Positions 23,918-34,968 of a stretch of DNA of 64,000 nt are shown piece by piece. Position 1 is the stretch's first letter. Every line of letters starts with the position of its first letter. This DNA is from Pegoplata infirma (taxonomy: Eukaryota > Arthropoda > Insecta > Diptera > Anthomyiidae), in contig OY992540.1 in assembly GCA_963921195.1 (NCBI GenBank), positions 170,779,923-170,843,922 on the forward strand. Reading direction: 5' to 3'. A model generated the notes under the pieces. It saw only the letters and a list, made by a program, of their open reading frames with translations, did not search any database and was not told where the DNA came from. Position numbers and translations under genes: made by a program.

Positions 23918-24532
23918 TTTGAAATACAATTGATCTTTTTCGAATTACAATTAATCTTTTTCGAATTATAAGTGGCCTTTTTTGAATTAAAATTGATCTT
24001 TTTTGAATAACAATTGATCTTTTTCGGATTAAAATTGATCTGTTTGGAATTACAATTGATCTATTTGGAATTACAATTGATCTATTTGGAATTACAATTG
24101 ATCTTTTTCAAATTACAATTAATCATTTTTGAATTAAAGTTGATTTTTTTCGAATTACAATTAATCTTTTTGGAATTACAATTGATCTTTTTCGAATTAG
24201 AATTGATATACATATTTCGAATAACAATTAATTTTTTTTAAATTACAATTGATCTTTTTCAAATAAAAATTGCTCTTTTTTGAGTTACAATTGATCTGTT
24301 TCGAATTTCAATTAATCTTTTTCGAATAACAGTTGATCTTTTTCGAATTTCAATTGATGTTTTTTTAAATTACAATTAGAATCTTTTAATTACGAATAGA
24401 TTTTCCAAATTACAAACGAAATTTTCGAATTACAAGTAGAATCTTAAAATAACACATGGAGTTTTTGAATTACAAATGGAATCTTTAATTTACGAATAGA
24501 ATTTTCGAATTACAATTGATCTTTTTAATATA
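23918..24532. repeat. Minisatellite, right arm, opposite orientation
   Basis: About 28 copies of GATCTTTTTCGAATTACAATT-like units at about 20-21-bp spacing, the reverse complement of the left arm. With the left arm it brackets the hAT element 22271-23686 and about 220 bp of other sequence. Confidence 0.8.
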
Positions 24533-25325
24533 ATTTTTTATCGACCTTATCTGTATTTATGTTGTTTTTTCTTAGAATTTTCTAATTCAGGGTTTCAAGG
24601 TCACAGTAAATGAAAAATAAAAGAATATTTATTCATAATTGTTCTCTGAGGGAACATCGCCAACTTTTACACCAAAGTCAAAAAAAAATTTATTCATTAT
24701 CCGACGTTTCGTTGAGATTTTTTCAACTTCCTCAGGGATTTAAATTTAATGAATATACCTATGATCTTTACATTATAATTTTAAATAAATTTGTTTTAAA
24801 CAATACAACAAGTACCACATAAAAGAGAAAAATAAATAAAGTAATTAATAAAAATAAAATAAAATATATCATAGGTAATTTTTTTTTTGGTATCACAAAA
24901 AAATCCAATACTTTTCCCTTAATCGCAACGGGTTAACTGATTTTTTATCAAATTTTGATAGTTGCAATTGTACCTTATTTATCCCTATTGGATCATTGCA
25001 AGCGCAAATATAAGTAATTTCGTTTTAAATTTTTAAGCGATATTTCTCCCGAAATACTGCAGATCCTTGATTTTTGTTTCATTGGAATCGGCTCAATGCC
25101 GATTTGTAGTTATGCGAGTAAACTAGAGTATATCCCAAGTGTATTTTAAAATTTTCTATAGATTTTATTGAATTTAGCAATATTTTTCAGATTTTCTTTT
25201 CTCTTTTCATGGCGTGGCGTCTCCGAAACAATTTGGCCCAGCGACTTTCAAATTAGAATTTAACTTCCTTGTCTAGAATTATATATTAAAGGTCTTACTC
25301 AAAATGTGAATTTTGTTTGAAACCA
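24533..25325. other. Intron 1, no gene recognised
   Basis: No supported ORF. 24690-24742 holds the motif CGACGTTTCGTTGAG and CTTCCTCAGGG, discussed as a possible ribozyme-like relic. The rest is AT-rich with no recognised repeat. Confidence 0.4.
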
Positions 25326-25861
25326 CCCGAGTAAAAAAGAGTTATATATAGCAGTGACAAATTAGATCCCAAATACGGTGGACACAATTGTTTCAAATAT
25401 TATCTTCGGTTATCCTACAAGATCTGAACAGATAGTCTTATACATAATATGATACGTAAAATGGGTCTATCTGGTTTTATCAGTTTGATCCGGACTGATA
25501 CAATATTAAATAAATTGAGACTATAAGACGTAAATATATATGGTTAGATATTGCTCTACATAAAGAACATATTTTTGTATATAGCATTACATAAAGTGCA
25601 TATTATTATATATAATGTTATCCAACTTATATGACGTTATAAGTAGCATTATATGATCAGTTATAATGGTTTTAAATTATATTTAATCGTATCAGTTTTC
25701 TCCAACTGATATAATTATATAGACCCAATTCACGTATCACATTATATATAAGGTTATCCCGCCAGATCATAAAATATACCCGTAGATAATTATTAAAGTA
25801 ATTGTATCCGCCATATTTGGGATACAATTAGTCATGACCTTTTTTTCTTTTTTTACTAGGG
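25326..25861. mobile_element. Inverted-repeat MITE, about 536 bp
   Basis: Ends CCCGAGTAAAAAAG and, on the other strand, CCCTAGTAAAAAAAG. Further in, TAGATCCCAAATACGGTGG pairs with TTGTATCCCAAATATGGCGG. No certain target duplication. Confidence 0.6.
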
Positions 25862-26327
25862 CATTCTTAATTGTTATTTTGTCTTATTTAAGCGATTTTT
25901 ATTTAAATTCTTGTCATTACTGATTGCACGTTCACTAAACTTTTATTTAGTTTTTTTTTTTTACAGGGTTTGTTTACGTCTTCGTTTAGTGTATTATATT
26001 TGGCTAAATCTATTGTTTTTTTCTGTTTTTTGTTTTTTTCCGAGAAACCCTTACTAAATATTTCTTATGTTGATGATACTGATGCTTGTATACCTTCGAT
26101 TGAAATCAAAGTGCGTATATTTATGCGTTCAAAACGTTTGTTACACATCAACAACATATTGAATTTCAGACTCAATGCGCCAAAAAACCTTTAAAAAAAA
26201 TGCAAGGTTGGCAATCGATACCCACCCACAATAACGGTATTTCGCTATTGTACCGCAACCAATAAAGATATGGACATTTTTAGAAGCGATTATGAAAGTC
26301 GATGAAATTTCTAGTTTTTTTTAATGT
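25862..26327. other. Intron 1, no gene recognised
   Basis: AT-rich sequence with a 74-codon open frame (25970-26194) lacking any recognisable domain. Nothing supported. Confidence 0.35.
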
Positions 26328-26476
26328 GTAATACCCTATACAGACTTACAGTTTTAAATCGTTTTTAGCAATTATTTTTACCATTTTTTGTCAATATGCT
26401 GTAAAAGAAAAAAGAAAGTGCTAAAAATATTGCTGCTAAAAACGATTTAAAACTGTACGTGTGAATAGGGTATTAC
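26328..26476. mobile_element. Short palindromic MITE, 149 bp
   Basis: GTAATACCCTATACAG at the left and its near reverse complement at the right; the matching arms run about 50 bp through CAGTTTTAAATCGTTTTTAG. Target duplication not clear. Confidence 0.7.
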
Positions 26477-26526
26477 TTCGTGTTTGTACCGGTTGCTTTT
26501 CGAAATATAGGACAATACCTTTATAA

Positions 26527-26865
26527 CAATGGTTCCCAACCTTTGATTCTCGCCCCACTGGGGGGCAATTTGAAGGTTCCAGGGGGGCAACGAGCAAGTT
26601 TTCATGATTTTTTTTTAGTCAAATTAACTACAAAAACTATCTTTTTTTGCAAAATTAACTACAAAAATCTTGTTAATTTCTTAGCATTTTTACTAAAAAC
26701 TTAATTTAAATGCTTATTTTACAAAAACTTAGCTTAAAAAGTAGTAATTTTTTATTAGAAACAAAAATTAGAAAAACTAACACATTTTTCCTTAGTGTAG
26801 GGGGGACAAGACAATTTTTATAACTTAAAAGTGGGGCGTGGCGTAAAAAAGGTTGGGAACCATTG
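26527..26865. mobile_element. hAT MITE with CAATGGTTCCCAACCTT ends, 339 bp
   Basis: Both ends read CAATGGTTCCCAACCTT (the right one in reverse). The 8-bp duplication CTTTATAA lies at 26519-26526 and 26866-26873. The CAnTGGTTCCCAACCT terminus resembles Charlie/SPIN-type hAT ends known from other animals. Confidence 0.9.
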
Positions 26866-26990
26866 CTTTATAATATCGTTTGAAACGGTATTTTAAAGGT
26901 ATTGGCCTATATAACGAAAATGATGGCAAAAAAATGGCCTATATAACGAAAATGATTTAACTGAAAGGAAACAAATCTAAAACTTAAGAG

Positions 26991-27262
26991 CATATCGCTC
27001 ATTTACTTGTATAGTGTCATAATTCAAAAAACATTATATTTGAGTTAATGCTACAGAATTATTCGTTATATCATGGTTTATATTGTGTCAAAAATTCTTA
27101 TTAATACCTTTTAAACTTACCATTTCAGAAGAGAACACGCTATAATTACATTTTCTATGCAACGGCCTTTTTCAATGGAAAACCAGTTTCAATTGCAAAC
27201 TTTAAGCGCGTTTTCTGCAAATATTGAGAGTTATGACACTATACAAGTAAATGAGCGATATG
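26991..27262. mobile_element. Inverted-repeat element, 272 bp
   Basis: CATATCGCTCATTTACTTGT at 26991 and its exact reverse complement ending at 27262; the perfect repeat is about 32 bp. No clear target duplication. Upstream, about 26904-26956 is a direct duplication of GGCCTATATAACGAAAATGA. Confidence 0.7.
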
Positions 27263-27309
27263 AAAAATGTACTCCAAAATACCCAGCCAGAAAAATACGG
27301 TGGGGCCTA

Positions 27310-27645
27310 CATTGGCAAAGCGGTGTAACCGGTACAACAAACGTTGGCAAAACATCCGTTCTACAACGACTACCGTATTGGCCCAATATCTAAATGATAA
27401 CGCCAGTTGTACGTGTGCCCACGGTTCTAGCCAATGTTGGTAAACTGTGGGCAAAACAAAAATTACTGTACTGGCATAATATCAAAATGATAACGCCAGT
27501 TGTTCGTGTGCCCACGGTTCTAACCAATGTTGGCAACCGTATTAAAAACAAAAAATACTGTACTGGCACAATATCTAAATGATAACGCCAGTTGTACGTG
27601 TGCCCACGGTTCTAGCAAACGTTGGCAAAAAGTGGTCAAAACAAA
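27310..27645 (+). repeat. Left subterminal tandem repeat of X
   Basis: About three imperfect copies of a unit near 100-110 bp containing ATAACGCCAGTTGTACGTG and GCCCACGGTTCTAGCCAATG. The overlapping short reading frames on both strands are shadows of the repeat. Confidence 0.7.
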
Positions 27646-27744
27646 AAATGCTATGCGTAAACAGTACATTTTTTACTTTTATACACAGCATGCCGAATTT
27701 TAGCTTCTAGCAGCCTAGCAACATTAAAAGCAGAATGCTAAACA

Positions 27745-28649
27745 AATTTTAAGGACATTTGTAGAACTTATGCCTCATTTTTATGGTCTAAGTTCCCAAA
27801 CAATGAACATCCACAATCTTATTCATATTGCAGATGACGTACTCAACGTAGGAGCAAATATATCCCAATTTTCCGCTTTTGATTTTGAAAATAGCCTACA
27901 CACAAAAAAAATTTTGCCAAGTACTTGGGAGGATATGCGTTTTTAAAGTTTTTTGCATATATTATGCAACAAATAGCATAATTTTACCAAGCTTTTATCA
28001 GAAAGTTTAGAAAATATTCATAAGAGTATTTAACCTTGTGAAACCTTAACCAAAATTATGCAAAAACTTGATAAAATGTTACAAAAACTTTAAAAACGCA
28101 TATCCTCCCAAGTTATTGGTAAAATATTTTTTTGTGTGTAGGTTTTATAAAAAATATTATTAAATCTCCAACCAATCCTATTGCCCAAATTCAAAGAAAA
28201 CTGCATATGTTTCATTCTGACACTTCCTTAAATAACATTCCACTAGTTTATCTGATCAATAAACACACTAAATATTCTCTTGGATATGTAATAGAAAGGT
28301 CTGAATCAATCGTTACTTTTTCCTGTGTTAATCTTCAAGGTTTTAAAATTACATCTGTTTCTCCCGATAATGTATGTTTACTGACAAATGGAAATATTAT
28401 AGTTGTAAAAGAAATTTTTACGAGAAAACGTTCTAATTACCATTCTAAAGACATATTTTTAAAGGGAAACTTTTTTCTTAAAATTTCTGATTATTTTGAT
28501 TATCCAATGCCTTCAAGTGAAATTGGTTTGTAACATGTTGAAAATTTAGATGAAATTTTACTGAAATTAATATAAGCATGGTTGAATTTAAATGTATTCT
28601 TACAACATCTCATAACGAAAAAATTGCAATGACTCTTTTACTTGCGTAA
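27745..28649 (+). pseudogene. Decayed CACTA-like transposase, C-terminal part
   Basis: The plus strand encodes a segment clearly homologous to the C-terminal half of the element G transposase: ILRTFVELMPHFYG, SQTMNIHNLIHIADDV, then IIKSPTNPIAQIQRKL and DIFLKGNFF, ending at TAA about 28649. It is broken by a 240-bp MITE (27899-28138), by a stop at about 28531 and by at least one frameshift after it. No N-terminal part was found upstream in X. Non-functional. The HNLIHIADDV region resembles the DUF4218-type domain I recall from plant CACTA proteins; that is recalled homology, not a search result. Confidence 0.8.
27899..28138. mobile_element. TA-flanked MITE, 240 bp
   Basis: Ends CACACAAAAAAAATTTTGCC and, on the other strand, CACACAAAAAAATATTTTACC; TA at 27897-27898 and 28139-28140. 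It interrupts the transposase relic. The right-hand reading frame resumes in the expected place, which confirms both borders. Confidence 0.85.
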
Positions 28650-29318
28650 TTCAAATAATATTTATCAGTTTTATTATTCATTTCTTAAATGTTAAGATAA
28701 TCATTAAAACATTATTTAATATACCCAGCAAAACTTTTCGGAGTCATTCAAAAATAACTAGTTCTAGAAGTACTTCAAAGCTTGTCACGATAGGTTCTCA
28801 AAGAGCATCCTGGAACTAGTGATGTCACAACTAGCTCTAGAAGTGATCCAAAAGAGTAATATTTTGATTCCAAAGAGATTTTTTGGAGTAGTTTGGGAAC
28901 TAGTGATTTGGAACTAGTCGTACATGACTTCTGCACCACTTCAATGAAACAAATACTGGTTCTCAAATAACATCTTAGAAGCTGTTTCAAAAACTTATAA
29001 TTTTTTTCAAAAAAGAAAAAAATATATATTTGATTTCTCTGTTGCATCTTCTATTTGGAAAAAGTCAAACCTTTTGAAATATGTACAGAGGGGCTAAAAA
29101 TATTATTAAGTATTGGGTAATTTAGGTTAACAACCTAACCTAACCCAGCAAAAAAAGAGCTTACCATTCACTACAAAATTCATCACAACTTATGAACCAG
29201 ATGTACTTCTTCTTCAACTGAAACATTGATGAATTTAATATGGGCGTGACACACAAAGTATGTTCTTTTTATCGCCACTTTTCAGTGGCGAAAGATTGAC
29301 ACTGAAGTATAACATATA

Positions 29319-29636
29319 TGTGGGAATAGAAAGGGTTAATTAAAGTAGTCATTAAAGGGTTAAACGTAAGGTAAAGGAAAACCGGACAGAGTTGTATTTA
29401 TTAAAAAGCTGAAAAGGAATAGAGAATAGTTTTTTTTATATAGAATAGACAGTAAGCAGACAAAACGACGAAGAGAAAGTTTTTAGTTTTATTCTGACTA
29501 CCGTGAAAGGCTGTTGTCGTTAAACAACATTTATTTAAGTTTATATAAACCTTATTTTTTTAAGAAAACCAAATGAATTAAATAAACATTTAAAATAATT
29601 AAAAATAAGTGTTTTAATTTAAAGGCCTTTCCTACA
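29319..29636 (+). repeat. 5' LTR, 318 bp
   Basis: Starts TGTGGGAATAG and ends CTTTCCTACA. It contains TTTATATAG (possible TATA element) and AATAAA at 29581, a likely polyadenylation signal. Confidence 0.95.
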
Positions 29637-30436
29637 AATTATGGGGGCTTAACCGAAGATTTAAAGACGATATTATTTAAAGTGATGAAAAATTATAAAA
29701 ACTTGGATGTGAAAAGAAAAGATGTAAAGAAGATTTTCTTAAAAGTTGTGTACTTTTTGGATATGATGAAATAACAAAAAGATGAAAAATTATTAAACAA
29801 AAAACATAAAAACATTACAAAAAGAAAATAGAATAGTATTGAACTAAAAAATATTTAAATCAGAAAAGAAAAAAAAAAACATTGTGAAGATAAAAGTGAG
29901 CAGACGCAAAGATTTTGTTCCAGAAAAAAAAAAGGCAAAACAATACATGCAAAAATAAAATAAACGTTAAATTTAAAAATCCACCCCAATTTGCATTGCA
30001 CTTTCAGTGAACGTGCGTAGTTTTGGTTTAAACAAGTGTGAGAGCTGAATACAACAATAAAAATACAACACAACAAGTGTGAGTGGTGAATACAACAACA
30101 ATAACTTGAAGAAAAGTTTGTTACAGAAACTTTTGTATGTGTTTGTACGAGTTAACGAACGAGTGTTTTTTCTGTTGTGAGAGAAAGAGCTGGTTGATTT
30201 GCTGCGTATTAGAAAATTTGTAGTGTGTTGCCTAGTGACGTTTTTTTTGAGTTGATGCTGACAAAAGCTGCAGCCGCGCAGTAAAGGAGAAAGGTTCTAG
30301 AAGGAAGAAAAAAAAAAAAAGACAACAAAAAAGAAATTACTGTGGTCAACAAGAGGACAATTTTTAAGAATGAAACAGTGGGGTGTAAGTGATAAAATGT
30401 GTAGTTTATTTATATTCCATTAAGAATTTAAAATTA

Positions 30437-30603
30437 ATAAAATTTAAGATGAAGGATGAGTAAAATTTAAGATGAAAGACGAATGAAATTTAAGATGAAA
30501 GATGAATAAAATTTAGGATAAAAGATGAATAAAATTTAAGATGAAAGATGAATAAAATTTAAGATGAATAAAATTTAAGATGAAAGATGAATTTAAGATG
30601 ATT
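30437..30603 (+). repeat. Tandem repeat in the retrotransposon leader
   Basis: About seven imperfect copies of AAAATTTAAGATGAAAGATG, unit about 25 bp, in the 1.28-kb leader between the LTR and the gag start. No coding role seen. Confidence 0.75.
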
Positions 30604-30913
30604 AAAGAAGATGAATAAAATTTAGAATAAAATATGATAGACAATTTTAAGATGAATGAGTATTTAAAGATGTTTTAAGATTAAAATAAAATTGTTTTGG
30701 AAAAAGTGAATATTAAAAGTGAGAATATTTCGGAAACTAAGTTGAGGATGAAACAAATGTACAGCATTTTAATTTGAAGATTAAATTGTCAGTTCAGAGT
30801 AAATTAAAGAATTTAATATTATTTTATAATCATTATATTATTTTATATTATATTACTTTCATTTTTTATTTTTATATAACCATATTTCTGTTATACTTTA
30901 GCAGTTTTTCACG

Positions 30914-33900
30914 ATGGACGCTGACACAATACGTGGACTAAATGTTAGTCAATTACGGGAAAAATTAGGGGAATTAGAGTTAGATACTAGAGGTAAAAAG
31001 GAGGATTTGAGAAGTCGTTTATTAGAACATTTTGAATTAGATTTCGCAGACGCTGCTGAGAACATTAGTGTTGGTAGTTCTGTGGCCGACGAGGAGCCAG
31101 AAGAGTTAACACCACGCGGTAGTTTTTACACGTTAAAAGACCTAGAAGATTCATTTGTGACCTTCGACGGTTCGGGCAACCTTGACATTATTCACTGGTT
31201 GACTGAATTTGAGGAAACTGCTACCATCGTTAAATGGACGCAGTTGCAGAAGTTTGTCTATGGTAAGCAACTTTTAAGAGGGGCCGCAAAAATGTTCATT
31301 CGGAGTCAGAAGGGAATAACAAATTGGAACACTTTTAAAAATGCGCTACAGGATGAGTTTGGTACGACGATGTCAGCGGCTGAGGTTCATCGGGCATTGA
31401 ATTCTAGACGATTAGGCCGGACTGAGTCGCTTATGGAGTACTTATACGCAATGATGGAGATTTCTAGACATGCTAATTTGGACGATGCTAGTATTATGGA
31501 TTACTTTATCAAGGGAATAGACGATACGAAACAAAATAAGGCGGTTTTATACCAGGCTAGGGGAATGAGGGAATTAAAGGAGCAGATTAAGGTATATGAG
31601 AAGATCAGAGGCCCACCAAGATCGTCAAATCGTGGCAGTGGTACATCTGTAGGTGAGGACAAGGGAGCTTCCACCAGGAAACTGGATCAGGAGAAGCGGT
31701 GTTTCAAGTGCGGTGACAAAGGCCATTTTGCGAATAAATGTCCAAAGGGCGAATATCGTTGTTTCAAGTGCAATGGTTTTGGACACCGGTCATTCGAATG
31801 TAAAGCAGACAATTCTAAAAAGAGCGTTAAAAGAGAACAAGCGAATATGGTGAATAGAAGTTCCAATTTATTATTTAAGGATGTTCATTTTGGGAGCAGG
31901 ACTGTATCAGCCCTTATTGACACCGGTTGCGACCTATGCTTAATGCGTAGGGATATGATGATTGTTCTAGGGGGGTTTAATATGGTCGATGAGAGAATAG
32001 GACTACATGGAATCGGTCAGAGTGAAATTGAGACAATTGGTCGGTTTGACACTAGACTGGAAATTGACGGAATCTTATTTGATGTGACATTTTACGTAGT
32101 TTCGGAGAGGGATATTAACCATTCCATTATGATTGGTAATAGTCTTCTGAGGAAGGCGGAGTTTCTTGTAAAGGGGGGTGAGGTTTTTTTTAGGGAGCAG
32201 GAAGTAAGGGACAAAGCCGAGACCGCAATACCGAGTTTGACGATGGAAGCGATGTCTAATGGGTACCTCGGTTCAGACGATTTTCTAGGGGAGTTTAGGG
32301 AAATTTGTTTTTCGGCAGGGGATTTTAAGGACGAAATTGGTGTTGATTTGACACACCTTTCGGAAGTTGACCAGAGGGAAATTGAATATTTGATGACGAA
32401 TTATGAACCCGAGGAGAAGGTTAATAGCCCAGTTCAAATGAAGATCATTGTTAAGGACGATATTCCGGTGGCCCATCGACCAAGACGTGTTCCTTATGTG
32501 GATCAGATAACAATTGATGAACAAGTTGAAGATTGGTTGAGGAAGGGAATTATTCAGCCCAGCTGTTCTGAGTATTCTTCACCTGTAGTTTTGGCATCGA
32601 AGAAGGATGGGAGTAAACGGCTCTGTTGTGATTACAGGAGACTGAATTCGAAGATAGTAAGGGATCATTTTCCTATGCCACTCATGGACGAGGTTTTGGA
32701 CAGATTACAGGGCGCTCGGGTATATACAACGTTGGATTTAGTCAACGGATTTTTTCACGTTCCCGTCGAGAAGGATTCAAGGAAGTACACATCATTCGTG
32801 ACACATCGAGGACAGTACGAATTTTTATACGTGCCATTTGGAATTAGTAACTCTCCAGCGGTATTCACCAGATTCATTTCGTCAGTTTTAAGGGACTTAA
32901 TACAGGACGGGACAATTGTCGTTTACATGGATGACATAATCATACCATCCGTAGATGAAAGCGAGGGTATGGTTAAATTGAGACTGGTATTGACAAGGGC
33001 TGCTTCATGCGGACTTCGTATAAAATGGAGAAAGTGCCAGTTCCTGAAGAGGAAAGTGAGTTTCTTAGGATATGTGATCGAAAATGGTTCGATAAAACCA
33101 TCCGAGGAGAAGACGGAGGCGGTAAGGAACTACCCAGTGCCTAAGGATCGGCAAGCAGTTCAAAGATTCATAGGGCTGACCTCATATTTTAGAAAATTTA
33201 TTAGGGATTACGCGGTTATAGCCAGGCCGCTGAGTAACTTGCTAAGGAAGGATGTACCATTTAACGTGGATGATGAAGTGGTCATGGCATGTCAACAACT
33301 TAAGGATGAGCTCATTAAAGCACCGACTTTGAGGTTGTTTTCCCCCTATGCAGTCACAGAGGTTCATACTGATGCAAGCAAGCATGGATATGGCGCTGTG
33401 CTGCTTCAGAAGGATCCGGATGATCAGGAAATGCATCCAGTGCAATTTATGAGTAGAAGGACAAAACCCTATGAGGAGAGATATCATTCGTATGAGTTGG
33501 AGGTATTAGCGGTTGTAGAGGCCTTAAAGAAATGGCGCATTTATCTTTTGGGCATACCGATCAAAATAGTTACGGACTGCAATGCTTTTAGGATGACCAT
33601 GCAAAAGGATGATGTTCCGACAAGAGTTGCACGCTGGGCTATGTTTCTACAGGAATTTCAGTATGAAATCGAACACAGGCCAGGTAATAAGATGAGACAC
33701 GTGGACGCGCTCAGCAGGATTTGTTGCTTGATAACCGAAGGTAGCTTATCTCACCGTTTAAAGGATGCTCAGATGGCAGATGAACGGACTAGAGCAATTA
33801 AGGCTGTGTTGGAAAGGTGTGATTATGAGGACTACTTTGTGAGGAACGATTTGCTATATAAAGATCCCAATAAGGAGCTTATTGTTGTGCCGGAACAAAT

Positions 33901-34933
33901 GGAAGACGAGATTATCAGGATTGCTCATAAACAGGGACATTATGGTGTGAAAAAGACGCAGGATTTGGTGGAAAAGCAGTATTACATACCGCGACTAACT
34001 ACAAAAATACAAAAGGTGACAAAAAGTTGTGTGGAGTGCATTATTACGGATGCTAAGAACGGACATAAAGAGGGATTTTTGCATCCCATCGATAAGGAGG
34101 ATAGACCTTTTAAGACGTACCACGTGGATCATGTAGGGCCAATGGAGATGACTCATAAAGCCTACAATCACATTTTTGTTGTGGTAGATGCGTTTACCAA
34201 GTTCGTGTGGCTTTATCCAACCAAATCAACGGACACAAAGGCAGTTGTGGAGAGCTTGGAAGCCCAAGCCGCGATTTTTGGCAATCCTACTAGAATGGTA
34301 ACAGATAGAGGTACCGCCTTTACATCGAAGGCGTTTGAGGAGTATTGTAAGGAACAGAATATACAACACCTTTTAATAGCAACGGGAGTTCCTCGGGGTA
34401 ACGGACAGGTGGAGAGAATCCACAGAGTTGTAGTGCCAATGATCGCTAAATTGTGTCAGGAGAATCCCGCAAATTGGTACAAGCATGTGAGACGTGTGCA
34501 GATGATTATAAACTCAACACCACCGAGAAGCACCCAGTTCTCTCCTTTTAGATTGCTAACTGGAGTTGAGATGAATCTTCCGGAATGCCTGGATCTTCGT
34601 GGGATGTTAAATGATGAAATCATCAATGAATTTGACGTTGAAAGGGAGCAGATCAGAATAGAGGCAAGGGAAAATATAAGTAGGATTCAGAAGGAGAATT
34701 GTAAGACTTACAATCTAAGGAGAAAACCAGAGGAAGTTTATGGAGTCGACGACCTGGTAGCCATCAAGCGGACCCAGTTTGGTCCGGGGTTGAAGTTGAA
34801 GGGAAAGTTTCTTGGACCGTATAGGGTCACAAAATTAATGAATCACGGCAGGTATGAGGTGGAAAAGGTCGGTGATCGGGAAGGTCCTAATAAGACTTTA
34901 AGCGTTGCGGAAAATATGAAAAGATGGTGTTAA
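30914..34933 (+). CDS. Gag-Pol polyprotein of the Ty3/Gypsy element, 1339 aa
   Basis: Single uninterrupted ORF with no frameshift between gag and pol. In order: a SAP-like helix-extended-helix motif (about residues 8-42, LNVSQLREKL and GKKEDLRSRLLE); a retrotransposon Gag capsid domain (about 76-230); two CCHC zinc knuckles (263-276, 283-296); an aspartic protease with DTG at 336-338; reverse transcriptase with the LDLVNGF block (607-613) and YMDD (671-674); RNase H with D820, E861, D888 and D931; integrase with the H1005/H1009/C1039/C1042 zinc site and catalytic D1072, D1131 and E1167. The tail has a GPY-like segment (about 1306-1309) and no chromodomain or envelope. All expected catalytic residues are present, so it should be capable of transposition. 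The start is the first ATG of the frame, at the end of the long leader. Confidence 0.95.
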   Translation: MDADTIRGLNVSQLREKLGELELDTRGKKEDLRSRLLEHFELDFADAAENISVGSSVADEEPEELTPRGSFYTLKDLEDSFVTFDGSGNLDIIHWLTEFEETATIVKWTQLQKFVYGKQLLRGAAKMFIRSQKGITNWNTFKNALQDEFGTTMSAAEVHRALNSRRLGRTESLMEYLYAMMEISRHANLDDASIMDYFIKGIDDTKQNKAVLYQARGMRELKEQIKVYEKIRGPPRSSNRGSGTSVGEDKGASTRKLDQEKRCFKCGDKGHFANKCPKGEYRCFKCNGFGHRSFECKADNSKKSVKREQANMVNRSSNLLFKDVHFGSRTVSALIDTGCDLCLMRRDMMIVLGGFNMVDERIGLHGIGQSEIETIGRFDTRLEIDGILFDVTFYVVSERDINHSIMIGNSLLRKAEFLVKGGEVFFREQEVRDKAETAIPSLTMEAMSNGYLGSDDFLGEFREICFSAGDFKDEIGVDLTHLSEVDQREIEYLMTNYEPEEKVNSPVQMKIIVKDDIPVAHRPRRVPYVDQITIDEQVEDWLRKGIIQPSCSEYSSPVVLASKKDGSKRLCCDYRRLNSKIVRDHFPMPLMDEVLDRLQGARVYTTLDLVNGFFHVPVEKDSRKYTSFVTHRGQYEFLYVPFGISNSPAVFTRFISSVLRDLIQDGTIVVYMDDIIIPSVDESEGMVKLRLVLTRAASCGLRIKWRKCQFLKRKVSFLGYVIENGSIKPSEEKTEAVRNYPVPKDRQAVQRFIGLTSYFRKFIRDYAVIARPLSNLLRKDVPFNVDDEVVMACQQLKDELIKAPTLRLFSPYAVTEVHTDASKHGYGAVLLQKDPDDQEMHPVQFMSRRTKPYEERYHSYELEVLAVVEALKKWRIYLLGIPIKIVTDCNAFRMTMQKDDVPTRVARWAMFLQEFQYEIEHRPGNKMRHVDALSRICCLITEGSLSHRLKDAQMADERTRAIKAVLERCDYEDYFVRNDLLYKDPNKELIVVPEQMEDEIIRIAHKQGHYGVKKTQDLVEKQYYIPRLTTKIQKVTKSCVECIITDAKNGHKEGFLHPIDKEDRPFKTYHVDHVGPMEMTHKAYNHIFVVVDAFTKFVWLYPTKSTDTKAVVESLEAQAAIFGNPTRMVTDRGTAFTSKAFEEYCKEQNIQHLLIATGVPRGNGQVERIHRVVVPMIAKLCQENPANWYKHVRRVQMIINSTPPRSTQFSPFRLLTGVEMNLPECLDLRGMLNDEIINEFDVEREQIRIEARENISRIQKENCKTYNLRRKPEEVYGVDDLVAIKRTQFGPGLKLKGKFLGPYRVTKLMNHGRYEVEKVGDREGPNKTLSVAENMKRWC

Positions 34934-34968
34934 CAATTCGGGGCGAATTGTCGGTCAGGAAGGCCGAT

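Noticed and set aside
21665..24532. CRISPR-like regularly spaced repeats
   Set aside because: Units are contiguous minisatellite copies without unique spacers, in a eukaryotic intron.
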